Shown: one piece after another, positions 1-7,369 of the stretch
Numbering within the stretch: the first letter of the stretch is position 1
How the letters are laid out: each line of letters begins with the position of its first letter
NCBI GenBank assembly: GCA_019090405.1
Contig: JAHRVZ010000167.1
Coordinates: 1-21,353, forward strand
DNA from: Paracoccaceae bacterium
GTDB lineage: Bacteria; Pseudomonadota; Alphaproteobacteria; Rhodobacterales; Rhodobacteraceae
Direction: 5' to 3'
Length of the DNA stretch: 21,353 nucleotides
Translations under genes and position numbers: made by a program
The notes under the pieces: generated by a model
What the model was told of the DNA's origin: nothing
The model's database searches: none
Seen by the model: only the letters and a program-made list of their open reading frames with translations

Positions 1-20
1 ATCAAGCCTTGGGAATACAT
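1..20 (-). CDS. Possible 5' end of a gene leaving the left edge
   Basis: Only six codons are visible (ATG at 20 reading left, M-Y-S-Q-G-L). What supports it is the sequence just upstream on the minus strand: a GGAGGCGGAG purine-rich stretch with its second GGAG six bases from the ATG, a very good ribosome binding site. If real, this gene is divergent from the SDR gene at 144 and shares the 21-143 intergenic region and its inverted repeat. The competing reading is a plus-strand gene entering from the left and ending I-K-P-W-E-Y-M-stop at 22-24; nothing here excludes it. No function can be given. Confidence 0.3.
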
Positions 21-70
21 GTAGGTCTCCGCCTCCGGGTTAGGGTCTTTAAACTGATATTAGTAATATA

Positions 71-107
71 TGTTACGAAATACTGAAATACAATAAATTT
101 CGTAACA
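71..107. promoter_or_regulatory. 11-bp perfect inverted repeat, probable operator
   Basis: TGTTACGAAAT (71-81) and its exact complement ATTTCGTAACA (97-107) flank a 15-base AT-rich spacer. A TACAAT hexamer at 89-94, a good -10 match, lies inside the spacer, so the two arms would flank the promoter core of the SDR gene starting at 144. I see no matching -35. There is no T-run after the right arm, so a terminator is unlikely. The best reading is an operator for a dimeric regulator. Which regulator is unknown; the gene at the left edge is one candidate. Confidence 0.55.
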
Positions 108-143
108 CTTGCATTGTGCAGAAACAACGATCATCTGAAAGCC

Positions 144-1016
144 ATGACTAAGACATTGCTTTCATTCGGGCATGGGTTGTCCGCCCGTACGCTTACCTCA
201 CATCTGCTGGCGCAAGGTTGGCGTGTCATTGGCACAACCCGCAGTGCCGACAAAGCCGAGGTGATTCGCCAGACTGGGGCCGAGGCATTGATCTGGCCTT
301 CTGAAGATTGCACAGTTGAAAATTGTACGGCGGCCTTGAATGACGCCACTCATCTGCTGATTTCGGCCGGACCTTCGGCAGAGGGTGATCCGGTGCTGAA
401 TGCGCTGTCGTCTGACATTGCCAATGCGCAAAATTTGCAATGGGTCGGATATTTGTCCACCACCGGAGTTTACGGTGATCATCAGGGCGGATGGGTGGAT
501 GAGACAACGCCGCTGCACCCGGCGACAAAACGTGGTCAGTGGCGTGTAGACGCCGAAACCGCATGGGCCACGATCCCTGGTCTGCCTTTACACATTTTCA
601 GGTTGGCCGGCATCTATGGTCCCGGTCGAGGACCGTTTGCCAAGCTTCGCAACGGCACGGCGCGTCGGATCATCAAGAAAGACCAGCTTTTCAGCCGTAT
701 TCATGTCGATGACATCGCGCAGGTTCTGCTGGCCTCAATCGCGCGCCCCAACCCCGGTGGGATCTATAATCTATGCGACGACAATCCGGCCCCACCGCAG
801 GAAATCATCGCCTACGCCGCTGAATTGCTGGGCCTGCCGATCCCTCCGGCAGTCGCGTTTGAAGACGCCGAACTAACCCCGATGGCCCGCAGTTTTTACA
901 GCGAGAGCAAGCGCGTGCGCAATGATCGCATCAAGGACGAACTGGGGGTAAGGTTGAAATACACGACCTACAAGGACGTTTTACAGGCAATGTTGGATGC
1001 TGAAACGGGTAACTGA
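144..1016 (+). CDS. Atypical SDR-family NAD(P)-binding epimerase/oxidoreductase (YeeZ-like)
   Basis: 290 residues from ATG 144. The frame is open from a TTG at 114, but the Rossmann strand begins directly after M-T-K-T, so 144 is preferred. The N-terminus carries a modified nucleotide-binding loop (F-G-H-G-L-S-A-R, residues 8-15). Residues 105-111 (S-T-T-G-V-Y-G) and 153-162 (R-L-A-G-I-Y-G-P-G-R) are the epimerase-type strand and active-site region. The usual YxxxK catalytic pair is not evident: where it should follow the tyrosine the sequence reads H-P-A-T-K-R. This fits the atypical extended SDRs related to E. coli YeeZ, whose substrate is not established. It probably binds NAD(P) in the cytoplasm. 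The gene converges on dxs with 17 bases between the stops and is likely monocistronic from a promoter near the 71-107 repeat. Family assignment is firm, function open. Confidence 0.85.
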   Translation: MTKTLLSFGHGLSARTLTSHLLAQGWRVIGTTRSADKAEVIRQTGAEALIWPSEDCTVENCTAALNDATHLLISAGPSAEGDPVLNALSSDIANAQNLQWVGYLSTTGVYGDHQGGWVDETTPLHPATKRGQWRVDAETAWATIPGLPLHIFRLAGIYGPGRGPFAKLRNGTARRIIKKDQLFSRIHVDDIAQVLLASIARPNPGGIYNLCDDNPAPPQEIIAYAAELLGLPIPPAVAFEDAELTPMARSFYSESKRVRNDRIKDELGVRLKYTTYKDVLQAMLDAETGN

Positions 1017-1033
1017 CTGCGGGCGGTTCCTAT

Positions 1034-2962
1034 TCAGGCTCTTTTTTCGCCGATCGTCGCCACACCCAACACATCCAAAACCTTAGCTTCGATTTGTTCG
1101 GCATTCATGCCTGCAGCCGCATACATATCTGCCGGACTAGATTGGTCCAGGAACGCATCCGGCAACACCATCGAGCGGTATTTCAACCCGTTGTCAAACA
1201 CGCCTTCATCGGCCAAAAGTTGTGCCACATGGCTGCCAAACCCACCAACGGCGCCTTCTTCGACGGTTATCAGGGCTTCGTGTTCTGCGGCCAGCTTAAG
1301 GATCATATCGCGATCCAGAGGCTTGGCAAAACGGGCGTCCGCAATCGTCGGAGTGATCCCACGCGCCGTCAATGCTTCGGCGGCTTTGCGGACTTCTCCC
1401 AGCCGTGTGCCAAAGGACAGGATTGCCACGCGACTGCCGTGTTGGATCATGCGGCCTTTGCCGATTTCCAGCACTTCGCCATGTTCCGGCAAATCGACGC
1501 CTTCGCCTTCGCCTCGGGGATAGCGGAATGCGATCGGACCATCGTCATGCGCGGCGGCCGTGGCCAGCATGTGCACCAACTCTGCCTCATCCGCAGCGGC
1601 CATGACGACAAATCCGGGTAGGTTGGCAAGAAAAGCAATGTCAAAGCTGCCTGCATGGGTCGCGCCATCAGCGCCGACCAGACCGGCGCGATCAATGGCA
1701 AAGCGAACCGGAAGACCCTGAATCGCCACATCATGCACCACCTGATCATAGCCACGTTGCAGGAAGGTCGAATAGATCGTGCAAAACGGTTTCATGCCGC
1801 CGGCGGCCAGAGCCGCCGAAAACGTCACGCCATGTTGTTCAGCAATTCCAACGTCAAAACACCGGCTGGGATATCGACCGGCAAACAGGTTCAACCCGGT
1901 TCCGTCCGGCATCGCCGCCGTTACAGCGCAAATCTTGTCGTCTTCGGCGGCCAGTTTGGTCAAAGCCTCGCCAAAAACCGAGGTATAGCTGGGCGCATTC
2001 GACGGTGTTTTTTTCTGCTCGCCTGTAACTAAATCAAATTTGGCTGTGGCGTGACCCTTGTCGCGTGCGGTTTCGGCCGGGCCATAGCCTTTGCCCTTTT
2101 TCGTCAGAACATGGATCAGGATCGGTCCAGTGGCACGCGCCTTGACGGTTCGCAGTACCGGAAGCAACTGGTCCATGTCGTGGCCGTCAATCGGCCCGAT
2201 ATAGGAAAACCCAAGTTCCTCGAACAATGTGCCGCCAACGGCCATCCCCTTAAGCATTTCTTTGGCCCGGCGTGCGCCTTCCTGAAACGGGCTGGGCAGC
2301 AATGAAACCGCACCTTTGGCGGCGGCTTTTAGTTCTTGAAACGGTTCTTCGGCATATAGTCGGGACAAATAGGATGACAGTGCGCCGACAGGTGGTGCGA
2401 TGCTCATCTCGTTGTCATTCAGGATTACAATCAGGCGCTTTTTCAAATGACCTGCGTTGTTCATCGCCTCAAACGCCATTCCTGCGCTCATCGAGCCATC
2501 GCCGATCACAGCGACAGCATCGCCCAATCCTTCGGGTGTCACACCGCCCAAGTCACGGGCAACGGCAAACCCCAGCGCCGCACTAATTGACGTCGAACTA
2601 TGCGCCGCGCCAAACGGGTCATAGGGCGATTCGCTGCGTTTGGTGAATCCGCTAAGCCCGTCTTTCATGCGTAGCGTACGAATACGATCGCGCCGCCCGG
2701 TCAGGATTTTGTGGGGATAGCACTGGTGGCCAACGTCCCAAATGACCTTATCGCGGGGTGTGTCAAACACCGAATGCAGTGCAACGGTCAATTCTACAAC
2801 CCCAAGGCCAGCCCCCAGATGCCCACCAGTCACCGACACCGCAGACACAGTTTCGGCGCGCAGTTCACTGGCCAATTGGGTTAACTGTGCATCACTGAAC
2901 TGTTTTAGATCAGCGGGACGCTGGACTTGATCCAGCAGCGGGGTGTTTGGCGTATCGGTCAT
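1034..2962 (-). CDS. dxs: 1-deoxy-D-xylulose-5-phosphate synthase
   Basis: 642 residues, normal family length. Dxs condenses pyruvate and glyceraldehyde 3-phosphate, using thiamine diphosphate and Mg, in the first step of the MEP isoprenoid pathway in the cytoplasm. Visible marks are the G-G-H-L-G segment near residue 48, the ThDP/Mg motif G-D-G-S (154-157) followed by N-D-N-E (182-185), then the central pyrimidine-binding domain and a C-terminal transketolase-like domain. The start at 2962 (M-T-D-T-P-N-T-P-L-L) is chosen over ATG 2974 because family members begin at this motif; 2974 would add only G-S-R. It is the last gene of a four-gene minus-strand unit, 15 bases after the ispA stop, so it is probably co-transcribed with prenyl transferase and translationally linked. 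No photosynthesis genes accompany it, so this is the housekeeping-type location rather than a photosynthesis cluster copy. Confidence 0.97.
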   Translation of the reverse strand: MTDTPNTPLLDQVQRPADLKQFSDAQLTQLASELRAETVSAVSVTGGHLGAGLGVVELTVALHSVFDTPRDKVIWDVGHQCYPHKILTGRRDRIRTLRMKDGLSGFTKRSESPYDPFGAAHSSTSISAALGFAVARDLGGVTPEGLGDAVAVIGDGSMSAGMAFEAMNNAGHLKKRLIVILNDNEMSIAPPVGALSSYLSRLYAEEPFQELKAAAKGAVSLLPSPFQEGARRAKEMLKGMAVGGTLFEELGFSYIGPIDGHDMDQLLPVLRTVKARATGPILIHVLTKKGKGYGPAETARDKGHATAKFDLVTGEQKKTPSNAPSYTSVFGEALTKLAAEDDKICAVTAAMPDGTGLNLFAGRYPSRCFDVGIAEQHGVTFSAALAAGGMKPFCTIYSTFLQRGYDQVVHDVAIQGLPVRFAIDRAGLVGADGATHAGSFDIAFLANLPGFVVMAAADEAELVHMLATAAAHDDGPIAFRYPRGEGEGVDLPEHGEVLEIGKGRMIQHGSRVAILSFGTRLGEVRKAAEALTARGITPTIADARFAKPLDRDMILKLAAEHEALITVEEGAVGGFGSHVAQLLADEGVFDNGLKYRSMVLPDAFLDQSSPADMYAAAGMNAEQIEAKVLDVLGVATIGEKRA

Positions 2963-2977
2963 TCGGCTGCCCATTAT

Positions 2978-3844
2978 TTATCTGTCACGTGAAATAACGA
3001 AGCGTGCAGTATCCTGCAAGGTGGCAGCTTCGGCACCATAAGGGGAAAGTGCATCACATGCCTGATCGACCAGTTCCCTGGCGCGGGATTTTGCGCGCTC
3101 AAGTCCCAGTAGCGATACAAAGGTGGCTTTGCCAGCCTCGGAATCTTTTTGCAATCGTTTGCCGGCTTTGGTGGCGTCCCCTTCGACATCCAAAATGTCA
3201 TCGGCAATCTGAAACGCCAATCCAAGGGCTTTGGCGTAAAGGCTTAGGAACTGCGGATCATCCTGCGCCAATCGCGCACCGGCACAGGCGGACCATTCGA
3301 TCAGGGCTCCGGTTTTGCCGTCCTGCAGCGCGGTAATCTGTTCAATCGTCAAAGCCGAGACCGCAGTTTCTGCCGCAATGTCCAGCGCCTGACCCATGAC
3401 CATGCCTTGCGCCCCACTGGCGCGCGCAAGGCTCAGCGCCAGATCGGCGCGCACGTCACCTGTGCCACATTCAGGATTGGACACCAGCTCAAATGCAAGT
3501 GTCTGAAGCGCATCACCGACCAGAACGGCGGTGGCGTCATCCCATTTGACATGCACCGTTGCACGACCACGGCGTATGTCATCATCATCCATGCAGGGCA
3601 AATCATCATGCACCAGCGAATAGGCATGCAGCGCCTCGATTGCGGTTGCAGGCCAGATCGCGCGCTTTGTGTCGACCCCATGCAAACGGGCGCTTTCCAG
3701 CACTAAAAACCCACGCAGGCGTTTGCCGCCTTCAGTCGCATAGCCCATGCCCTGCACAACGGGCAGATCGTCAAAACCAGCTAGAACATGCTTAAACTGC
3801 GTTTGTATCTGCCCGGCTGCTTCGCCCAGTCGTTGCCGAAACAT
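2978..3844 (-). CDS. ispA: Polyprenyl synthetase, farnesyl/geranyl diphosphate synthase
   Basis: 288 residues. Condenses isopentenyl diphosphate with allylic diphosphates to make geranyl and farnesyl diphosphate, the precursor of quinone tails, undecaprenyl phosphate and carotenoids. The first aspartate-rich motif is H-D-D-L-P-C-M-D-D-D-D (79-89), with four residues between the aspartate pair and the third aspartate as in bacterial type FPP synthases. The second is F-Q-I-A-D-D-I-L-D-V (211-220), followed by the G-K-R-L-Q-K-D-S-E-A-G-K-A-T segment typical of IspA. The start codon abuts the xseB stop (TGA-ATG with no gap), indicating translational coupling, and dxs follows within 15 bases. Product chain length (C15 rather than C20) is inferred from the motif, not measured. 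Confidence 0.95.
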   Translation of the reverse strand: MFRQRLGEAAGQIQTQFKHVLAGFDDLPVVQGMGYATEGGKRLRGFLVLESARLHGVDTKRAIWPATAIEALHAYSLVHDDLPCMDDDDIRRGRATVHVKWDDATAVLVGDALQTLAFELVSNPECGTGDVRADLALSLARASGAQGMVMGQALDIAAETAVSALTIEQITALQDGKTGALIEWSACAGARLAQDDPQFLSLYAKALGLAFQIADDILDVEGDATKAGKRLQKDSEAGKATFVSLLGLERAKSRARELVDQACDALSPYGAEAATLQDTARFVISRDR

Positions 3845-4087
3845 TCAAAGCCCTTCGACGGGGCTGGTTCCGGTAGGCGTTCCGTTCTGATCCAGCGTAA
3901 TTGCAGCAACTTTTTCTTCTGCGCGCTTTAACTCATCCTCACAGCGTTTTTTCAACGCGGCCCCGCGTTCATACAGCGTGATGGACTGATCCAGCGCCAC
4001 ATCCCCGCGTTCAAGCTGATCCACAACGGTTTCCAGCTCTTTCATGGCTTGTTCAAAACTCATTTTTTCTACGGGGGTATCGGTCAT
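3845..4087 (-). CDS. xseB: Exodeoxyribonuclease VII small subunit
   Basis: 80 residues, standard length. XseB associates in several copies with XseA to form exonuclease VII, which degrades single-stranded DNA in mismatch repair and damage processing. The family core is plain: M-S-F-E-Q-A-M-K-E-L-E near residue 9, then L-E-R-G-D-V-A-L-D and a charged helix containing L-Y-E-R-G and the coiled E-D-E-L-K-R-A-E-E-K-V stretch. The start overlaps the upstream hydrolase stop in an ATGA arrangement (4084-4087), and its own stop abuts ispA. The xseB-ispA-dxs order is widely conserved in proteobacteria. The catalytic subunit gene xseA is not in the window. Confidence 0.96.
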   Translation of the reverse strand: MTDTPVEKMSFEQAMKELETVVDQLERGDVALDQSITLYERGAALKKRCEDELKRAEEKVAAITLDQNGTPTGTSPVEGL

Positions 4088-5010
4088 ATCGTGGCCTTTA
4101 TCAGTTCTTCTACATGCGTGCGGGTGGCGTTACTTAGCGCGCTCAGATCATAGCCGCCTTCAAGAGTCGACACGATTCGACCCTCGCACAGTTCATCTGC
4201 TAGCGCGCAAATTTCTTTGGTCAGCCAGGCGAAATCACTTGTGGACCAGTTCAATTGTGCCAGTGGATCGTCCTGATGGGCATCAAAGCCCGCCGAAATG
4301 ATGATTAGTTCGGGTTTAAAAGCACGCAGTCGGGGAAAGGCCTGTGCCTGATATTCACGGCGCATCACTGTGCCGTCGCTTTCTGGTGGCAGCGGAATGT
4401 TCAGGACGTTGTCAAATGCGCCATCTTCATCGGCGCGCCCTGATCCCGGCCAAAGCGGCATTTGTTGCGATGTGATGAACAATGCGCGCGGTTCATCCCA
4501 CAATAAATCCTGCGTGCCATTGCCGTGATGCACATCAAAATCCACTACCGCGACGCGTGACAATCCGTGGTGGTCCAGCGCATGTTTTACGCCCAGTGCA
4601 GCATTGCCAAACAGGCAAAAGCCCATCGCGGTGTCTTTTTCAGCGTGGTGGCCGGGGGGACGTACAGCCGCAAAAGCATTCTGAGCCTCGCCGCCCAGCA
4701 CCATATCGACCGCCCGAACCATTGCGCCGGCACCGCGAAATGCAGCATCCAGAGATCCCGGTGACAGAAATGTATCCGCGTCAATCGGGTGATACCCTTT
4801 TGCTGGCAAAATCTTTCTCAATTCGGCCAGATATGCCGCTGGATGAATGCGGAGTATATCGTCGTCCGCAGCCAGAGGGGCAGTCACCCGAAGCAAATCC
4901 AACGGTTCCAATGCGTGCAACACATGCTCAAGCCGTGCCGCGCGTTCCGGGTGTCCCTGGGGCGTTTCATGCGTCAAGCAATCCGCATGGGTGATCAATG
5001 CTGTCCTCAT
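4084..5010 (-). CDS. Histone-deacetylase-family zinc amidohydrolase
   Basis: 308 residues of the class II HDAC / acetylpolyamine amidohydrolase / acetoin-utilisation superfamily. Zinc-dependent removal of acyl groups from lysine or polyamine-like substrates is the family reaction; the natural substrate is not known for this subgroup. Hallmarks seen: R-P-P-G-H-H-A (paired active-site histidines), V-V-D-F-D-V-H-H-G-N-G-T-Q (zinc aspartate and histidine), G-F-D-A-H-Q-D-D-P-L (second zinc aspartate) and L-E-G-G-Y-D near the C-terminus. All catalytic elements are present, so it should be active. There is no signal peptide. An A-A-G-G-type SD (GAAGGCGGG) precedes ATG 5010. It is the first gene of the unit with xseB, ispA and dxs, so its promoter (in 5011-5092) probably drives the isoprenoid genes too. 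Confidence 0.92.
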   Translation of the reverse strand: MRTALITHADCLTHETPQGHPERAARLEHVLHALEPLDLLRVTAPLAADDDILRIHPAAYLAELRKILPAKGYHPIDADTFLSPGSLDAAFRGAGAMVRAVDMVLGGEAQNAFAAVRPPGHHAEKDTAMGFCLFGNAALGVKHALDHHGLSRVAVVDFDVHHGNGTQDLLWDEPRALFITSQQMPLWPGSGRADEDGAFDNVLNIPLPPESDGTVMRREYQAQAFPRLRAFKPELIIISAGFDAHQDDPLAQLNWSTSDFAWLTKEICALADELCEGRIVSTLEGGYDLSALSNATRTHVEELIKATI

Positions 5011-5092
5011 CTACCCGCCTTCAATGGTTCATGGACACTGTAACATGGGCGTCTGAACCGGTCGCAATGCACAATGTAAAGGGTTGGTTCCG

Positions 5093-5794
5093 TTAATCAG
5101 GGGCCAGCATATATCCGGCCCCGCGTACGGTTTGCAAATACCTTGGCTGCTTTGGATTCGGTTCGATTTTGCGCCGCAGTCGGGTGATCTGAACATCCAC
5201 AGCGCGTTCTTGCGCCTGACCACGGTCGCGCCCCAGATCTTCGACCAGCTTGGCGCGGCTGACCGGTTCATGCGGGCAGGCGGAAAAGAATTTCATCAGT
5301 TGGCTTTCGGTAGAGGTCAGGCGGACAAGCTGGTCGCTTTGCCACATCTCTCCGCGTTCAATGTCATAGCGGATTGGGCCCAGATGCAGGATCTTTGGCA
5401 CAGTGTCTTCGGCTGGGGTTTCCGGCATCCGCCGCAGGATGGCGTTGATGCGTAACAGCAATTCTTTTGGTTCAAACGGTTTGGCCAGATAGTCATCGGC
5501 ACCAGCCTCGAGTCCTGCAATCCGGTTTTCGGTCTCACCACGCGCGGTCAACAACAGAATCGGAGTGCCAAGCGTTTCGCGCAAGGATTTGGTCAGGGTT
5601 ACGCCGTCCTCACCCGGCATCATCACGTCCAGCACGATCAAATCGAAATCCAACCCAGACAGAATACGTCTTGCATGGGCGGCATCGCGCGCCGCTGTCA
5701 CCAGAAATCCATGTCTGATCAGGAACTTTTTCAGCAGATCGCGGATGCGTTCATCATCATCAACAATCAGCAGGTGGGCATCAAGCTTGCTCAT
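5093..5794 (-). CDS. petR: OmpR-family response regulator, PetR-like
   Basis: 233 residues. Receiver domain about 1-120: acidic pocket D12-D13-D14, phospho-acceptor D56 in V-L-D-V-M-M-P-G, T83 and K105 (L-A-K-P-F). Winged-helix DNA-binding domain about 135-230, ending in the recognition and wing segment with T-R-L-R-R-K-I-E and T-V-R-G-A-G-Y. The start overlaps the stop of the MarR-type gene in an ATGA (5791-5794), so translation is coupled. In Rhodobacter capsulatus the MarR-like petP and response regulator petR lie together upstream of the cytochrome bc1 genes, and petR is needed for growth. The same pair is recognised here from order, overlap and protein type. No histidine kinase is adjacent, and petABC is absent from the window. 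The regulon here is unknown. Confidence 0.88.
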   Translation of the reverse strand: MSKLDAHLLIVDDDERIRDLLKKFLIRHGFLVTAARDAAHARRILSGLDFDLIVLDVMMPGEDGVTLTKSLRETLGTPILLLTARGETENRIAGLEAGADDYLAKPFEPKELLLRINAILRRMPETPAEDTVPKILHLGPIRYDIERGEMWQSDQLVRLTSTESQLMKFFSACPHEPVSRAKLVEDLGRDRGQAQERAVDVQITRLRRKIEPNPKQPRYLQTVRGAGYMLAPD

Positions 5795-6303
5795 GTTGTA
5801 CCGTCGCGCAATTGAATGTGGGTTCGGCGCACGTTTGCGTCCATCATAGCCTCAAGGACTTGCTTGAAACCGGCAACCGCGACTGGCCCCGCCTCGCGAA
5901 AGGCCGTGCGCATACGGGCGCGCTGGGCATCAGACAGGCGGCTTTCCAGCGTGCGACCTTGTTCGGTCAGGTGCAAATGGCGCTCGCGTTTGTCGTTGGT
6001 GCCGACGTGGCTTTCGACCAGACCATCCGAGATCAATGTGCGCAACACCCGGTTCAGTGATTGTTTTGTGACGCCCAGTATGGCCAGCAAATTGTTCACC
6101 GTCGTCCCCGGTGCCCGATTGATGAAATGGATCGCCCGATGGTGTGCCCGTCCATAGGTCAGTTCGGCCAGAATGCGGTCGGGGTCGGCAGTAAAACCCT
6201 GATAGGCAAAAAACATTGCCTCAATTCCCTGACGCAACTGCTCATCCGTTAGAAACAACAGGCTTTCACCAACATATGCCTGTGCGCTGCGACCCTCTAC
6301 CAT
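5791..6303 (-). CDS. petP: MarR-family transcriptional regulator, PetP-like
   Basis: 170 residues from ATG 6303, which has a GAGGA box five bases upstream; ATG 6315 is the alternative and has a weak site. The frame continues open to 6531, but those extra residues run through the divergent promoter region and do not look like protein. The winged-helix core is clear: N-N-L-L-A-I-L-G-V-T-K-Q-S-L-N-R-V-L-R-T-L (recognition helix region), then L-V-E-S-H-V-G-T-N-D-K-R-E-R-H-L-H-L-T (wing). The N-terminal segment R-S-A-Q-A-Y-V-G-E is of the type seen in Rhodobacterales PetP. It is co-transcribed with the response regulator (four-base overlap) and divergent from ilvE. It may control itself and ilvE through the inverted repeats at 6335-6353 and 6398-6414; that is inference. 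Confidence 0.87.
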   Translation of the reverse strand: MVEGRSAQAYVGESLLFLTDEQLRQGIEAMFFAYQGFTADPDRILAELTYGRAHHRAIHFINRAPGTTVNNLLAILGVTKQSLNRVLRTLISDGLVESHVGTNDKRERHLHLTEQGRTLESRLSDAQRARMRTAFREAGPVAVAGFKQVLEAMMDANVRRTHIQLRDGTT

Positions 6304-6334
6304 AACAATCCTCATGTAACATTGCTCACAGCTT

Positions 6335-6353
6335 ATGTCAGTCTTGTTGACAT
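6335..6353. promoter_or_regulatory. Inverted repeat ATGTCA-N7-TGACAT overlapping divergent promoter elements
   Basis: ATGTCA (6335-6340) and TGACAT (6348-6353) are exact inverted arms with a seven-base spacer. The right arm overlaps TTGACA (6347-6352), a consensus -35, with TATCGA 17 bases downstream as a possible ilvE -10. On the minus strand TTGGAA (6358-6353), a 17-base spacer formed exactly by the repeat core, and TAAGCT (6335-6330) could make a petP promoter. A dimer bound here would sit on both promoters. The -10 matches are weak, so promoter calls are tentative; the symmetry itself is seen directly. Confidence 0.5.
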
Positions 6354-6397
6354 TCCAAGAGTGAAGCGGTATCGAATCGCAGTTTTGGCGTAATATA

Positions 6398-6414
6398 ATG
6401 TCCGTGTCGGACAT
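6398..6414. promoter_or_regulatory. Inverted repeat ATGTCCG-TGT-CGGACAT, probable operator
   Basis: Seven-base arms ATGTCCG (6398-6404) and CGGACAT (6408-6414) are perfect complements around TGT. The left arm overlaps a TATAAT hexamer (6394-6399). The site lies between ilvE and petP, 62 bases centre to centre from the repeat at 6335-6353 and with the same outer half-site ATGTC/GACAT. Size and symmetry fit a MarR- or TetR-type operator. Confidence 0.55.
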
Positions 6415-6461
6415 ATTTTGCGCAACTAATGCAAAGATACTTACGTTCTGGAGGACGGATA

Positions 6462-7328
6462 ATGTCAGGATATGATGACCGTGATGGTCAAATCTGGATG
6501 GATGGAAAGCTAATTGAATGGCGTGACGCAAACGTCCATATTCTGACGCATGCCTTGCATTACGCCAGTTCTGTCTTTGAGGGTGAGCGGGCTTATAACG
6601 GCAAAATCTTTAAATCACGCGAACATTCCGAACGCTTGCGGCGCTCGGCTTCGATGATTGATTTTGAAATCCCGTATACTGTGGACGAAATCGAAGCGGC
6701 CAAAGTTGAAGTGCTGGCTGCGAGCGGCATGAAAGACGCCTATATCCGGGCGATTGCATGGCGAGGGGCCGGTGAAGACATGGGTGTTGCGTCTGAACTT
6801 AACCCGGTCCGTTTGGCCATCGCAGTATGGGAATGGGGTGCCTATTATGGCGATGCCAAAACCAAGGGTGCAAAACTGGATATATCCAAATGGAAGCGCC
6901 CCAGCCCTGAAACCATTCCATGCCACGCCAAGGCTGCTGGTCTTTATATGATCTGCACCATGTCCAAACATGCTGCCGAAGCCAAAGGCTGTTCGGATGC
7001 GGTAATGTTTGACTATCGCGGTTATGTTGCCGAGGCGACCGGAGCCAACATATTCTTTGTGCGCGATGGCGAGGTGCATACGCCGGATCCGGATTGTTTT
7101 TTGAACGGCATCACCCGGCAAACTGTTCTGGGCATGCTTAAAGATCGTCAGATTAAAGTGCATGAGCGGCACATCATGCCCGATGAGCTTGAGAGTTTTG
7201 AGCAGTGTTGGCTGACGGGTACAGCCGCCGAGGTGACGCCGGTTGGCGAGATTGGCGACTATAATTTTGAGGTTGGCGCGCTAACGCAGGACATAGCGGC
7301 GGGCTATGAAAAACTGGTGCGCGTTTAA
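6462..7328 (+). CDS. ilvE: Branched-chain amino acid aminotransferase
   Basis: 288 residues of fold-type IV PLP aminotransferase. It interconverts 2-oxo acids and leucine, isoleucine or valine with glutamate as partner, the last step of branched-chain amino acid synthesis. The PLP lysine is K157 in P-C-H-A-K-A-A-G; the conserved acidic element is G-Y-V-A-E-A-T-G-A-N (E191); G-I-T-R-Q-T-V closes the cofactor phosphate site. The start at 6462 (M-S-G-Y-D-D-R-D-G) has a strong CTGGAGGA ribosome site; the upstream ATG at 6429 would extend through that site and is rejected. The protein lacks a signal peptide. It is divergent from petP/petR and ends 21 bases before a strong hairpin, so it is probably a single-gene transcript. 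A D-amino-acid or aromatic specificity cannot be excluded from motifs alone but IlvE is far the best fit. Confidence 0.93.
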   Translation: MSGYDDRDGQIWMDGKLIEWRDANVHILTHALHYASSVFEGERAYNGKIFKSREHSERLRRSASMIDFEIPYTVDEIEAAKVEVLAASGMKDAYIRAIAWRGAGEDMGVASELNPVRLAIAVWEWGAYYGDAKTKGAKLDISKWKRPSPETIPCHAKAAGLYMICTMSKHAAEAKGCSDAVMFDYRGYVAEATGANIFFVRDGEVHTPDPDCFLNGITRQTVLGMLKDRQIKVHERHIMPDELESFEQCWLTGTAAEVTPVGEIGDYNFEVGALTQDIAAGYEKLVRV

Positions 7329-7349
7329 AACCTGTTGTTGTTAAATTGA

Positions 7350-7369
7350 GGCGAGCCTGAAGGCTCGCC
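7350..7369 (+). terminator. Hairpin after ilvE
   Basis: GGCGAGCC (7350-7357), TGAA tetraloop, GGCTCGCC (7362-7369): a perfect 8-bp GC-rich stem. T-rich sequence follows, though the tracts (7376-7378, 7386-7391) are not immediately adjacent, so termination may be partial. It separates ilvE from citF. Confidence 0.7.

Noticed and set aside
1094..1621. Long plus-strand frame opposite dxs (175 codons)
   Set aside because: It is the shadow of a fully conserved dxs on the other strand and resembles no protein family.
1034..3844. ispA-dxs as part of a photosynthesis gene cluster
   Set aside because: No puf, bch or crt genes occur in the window; the xseB-ispA-dxs order is the general housekeeping arrangement.
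6304..6531. 76-codon N-terminal extension of the MarR gene
   Set aside because: It runs through both inverted repeats and the divergent promoter, has no family similarity, and ATG 6303 has a GAGGA ribosome site.
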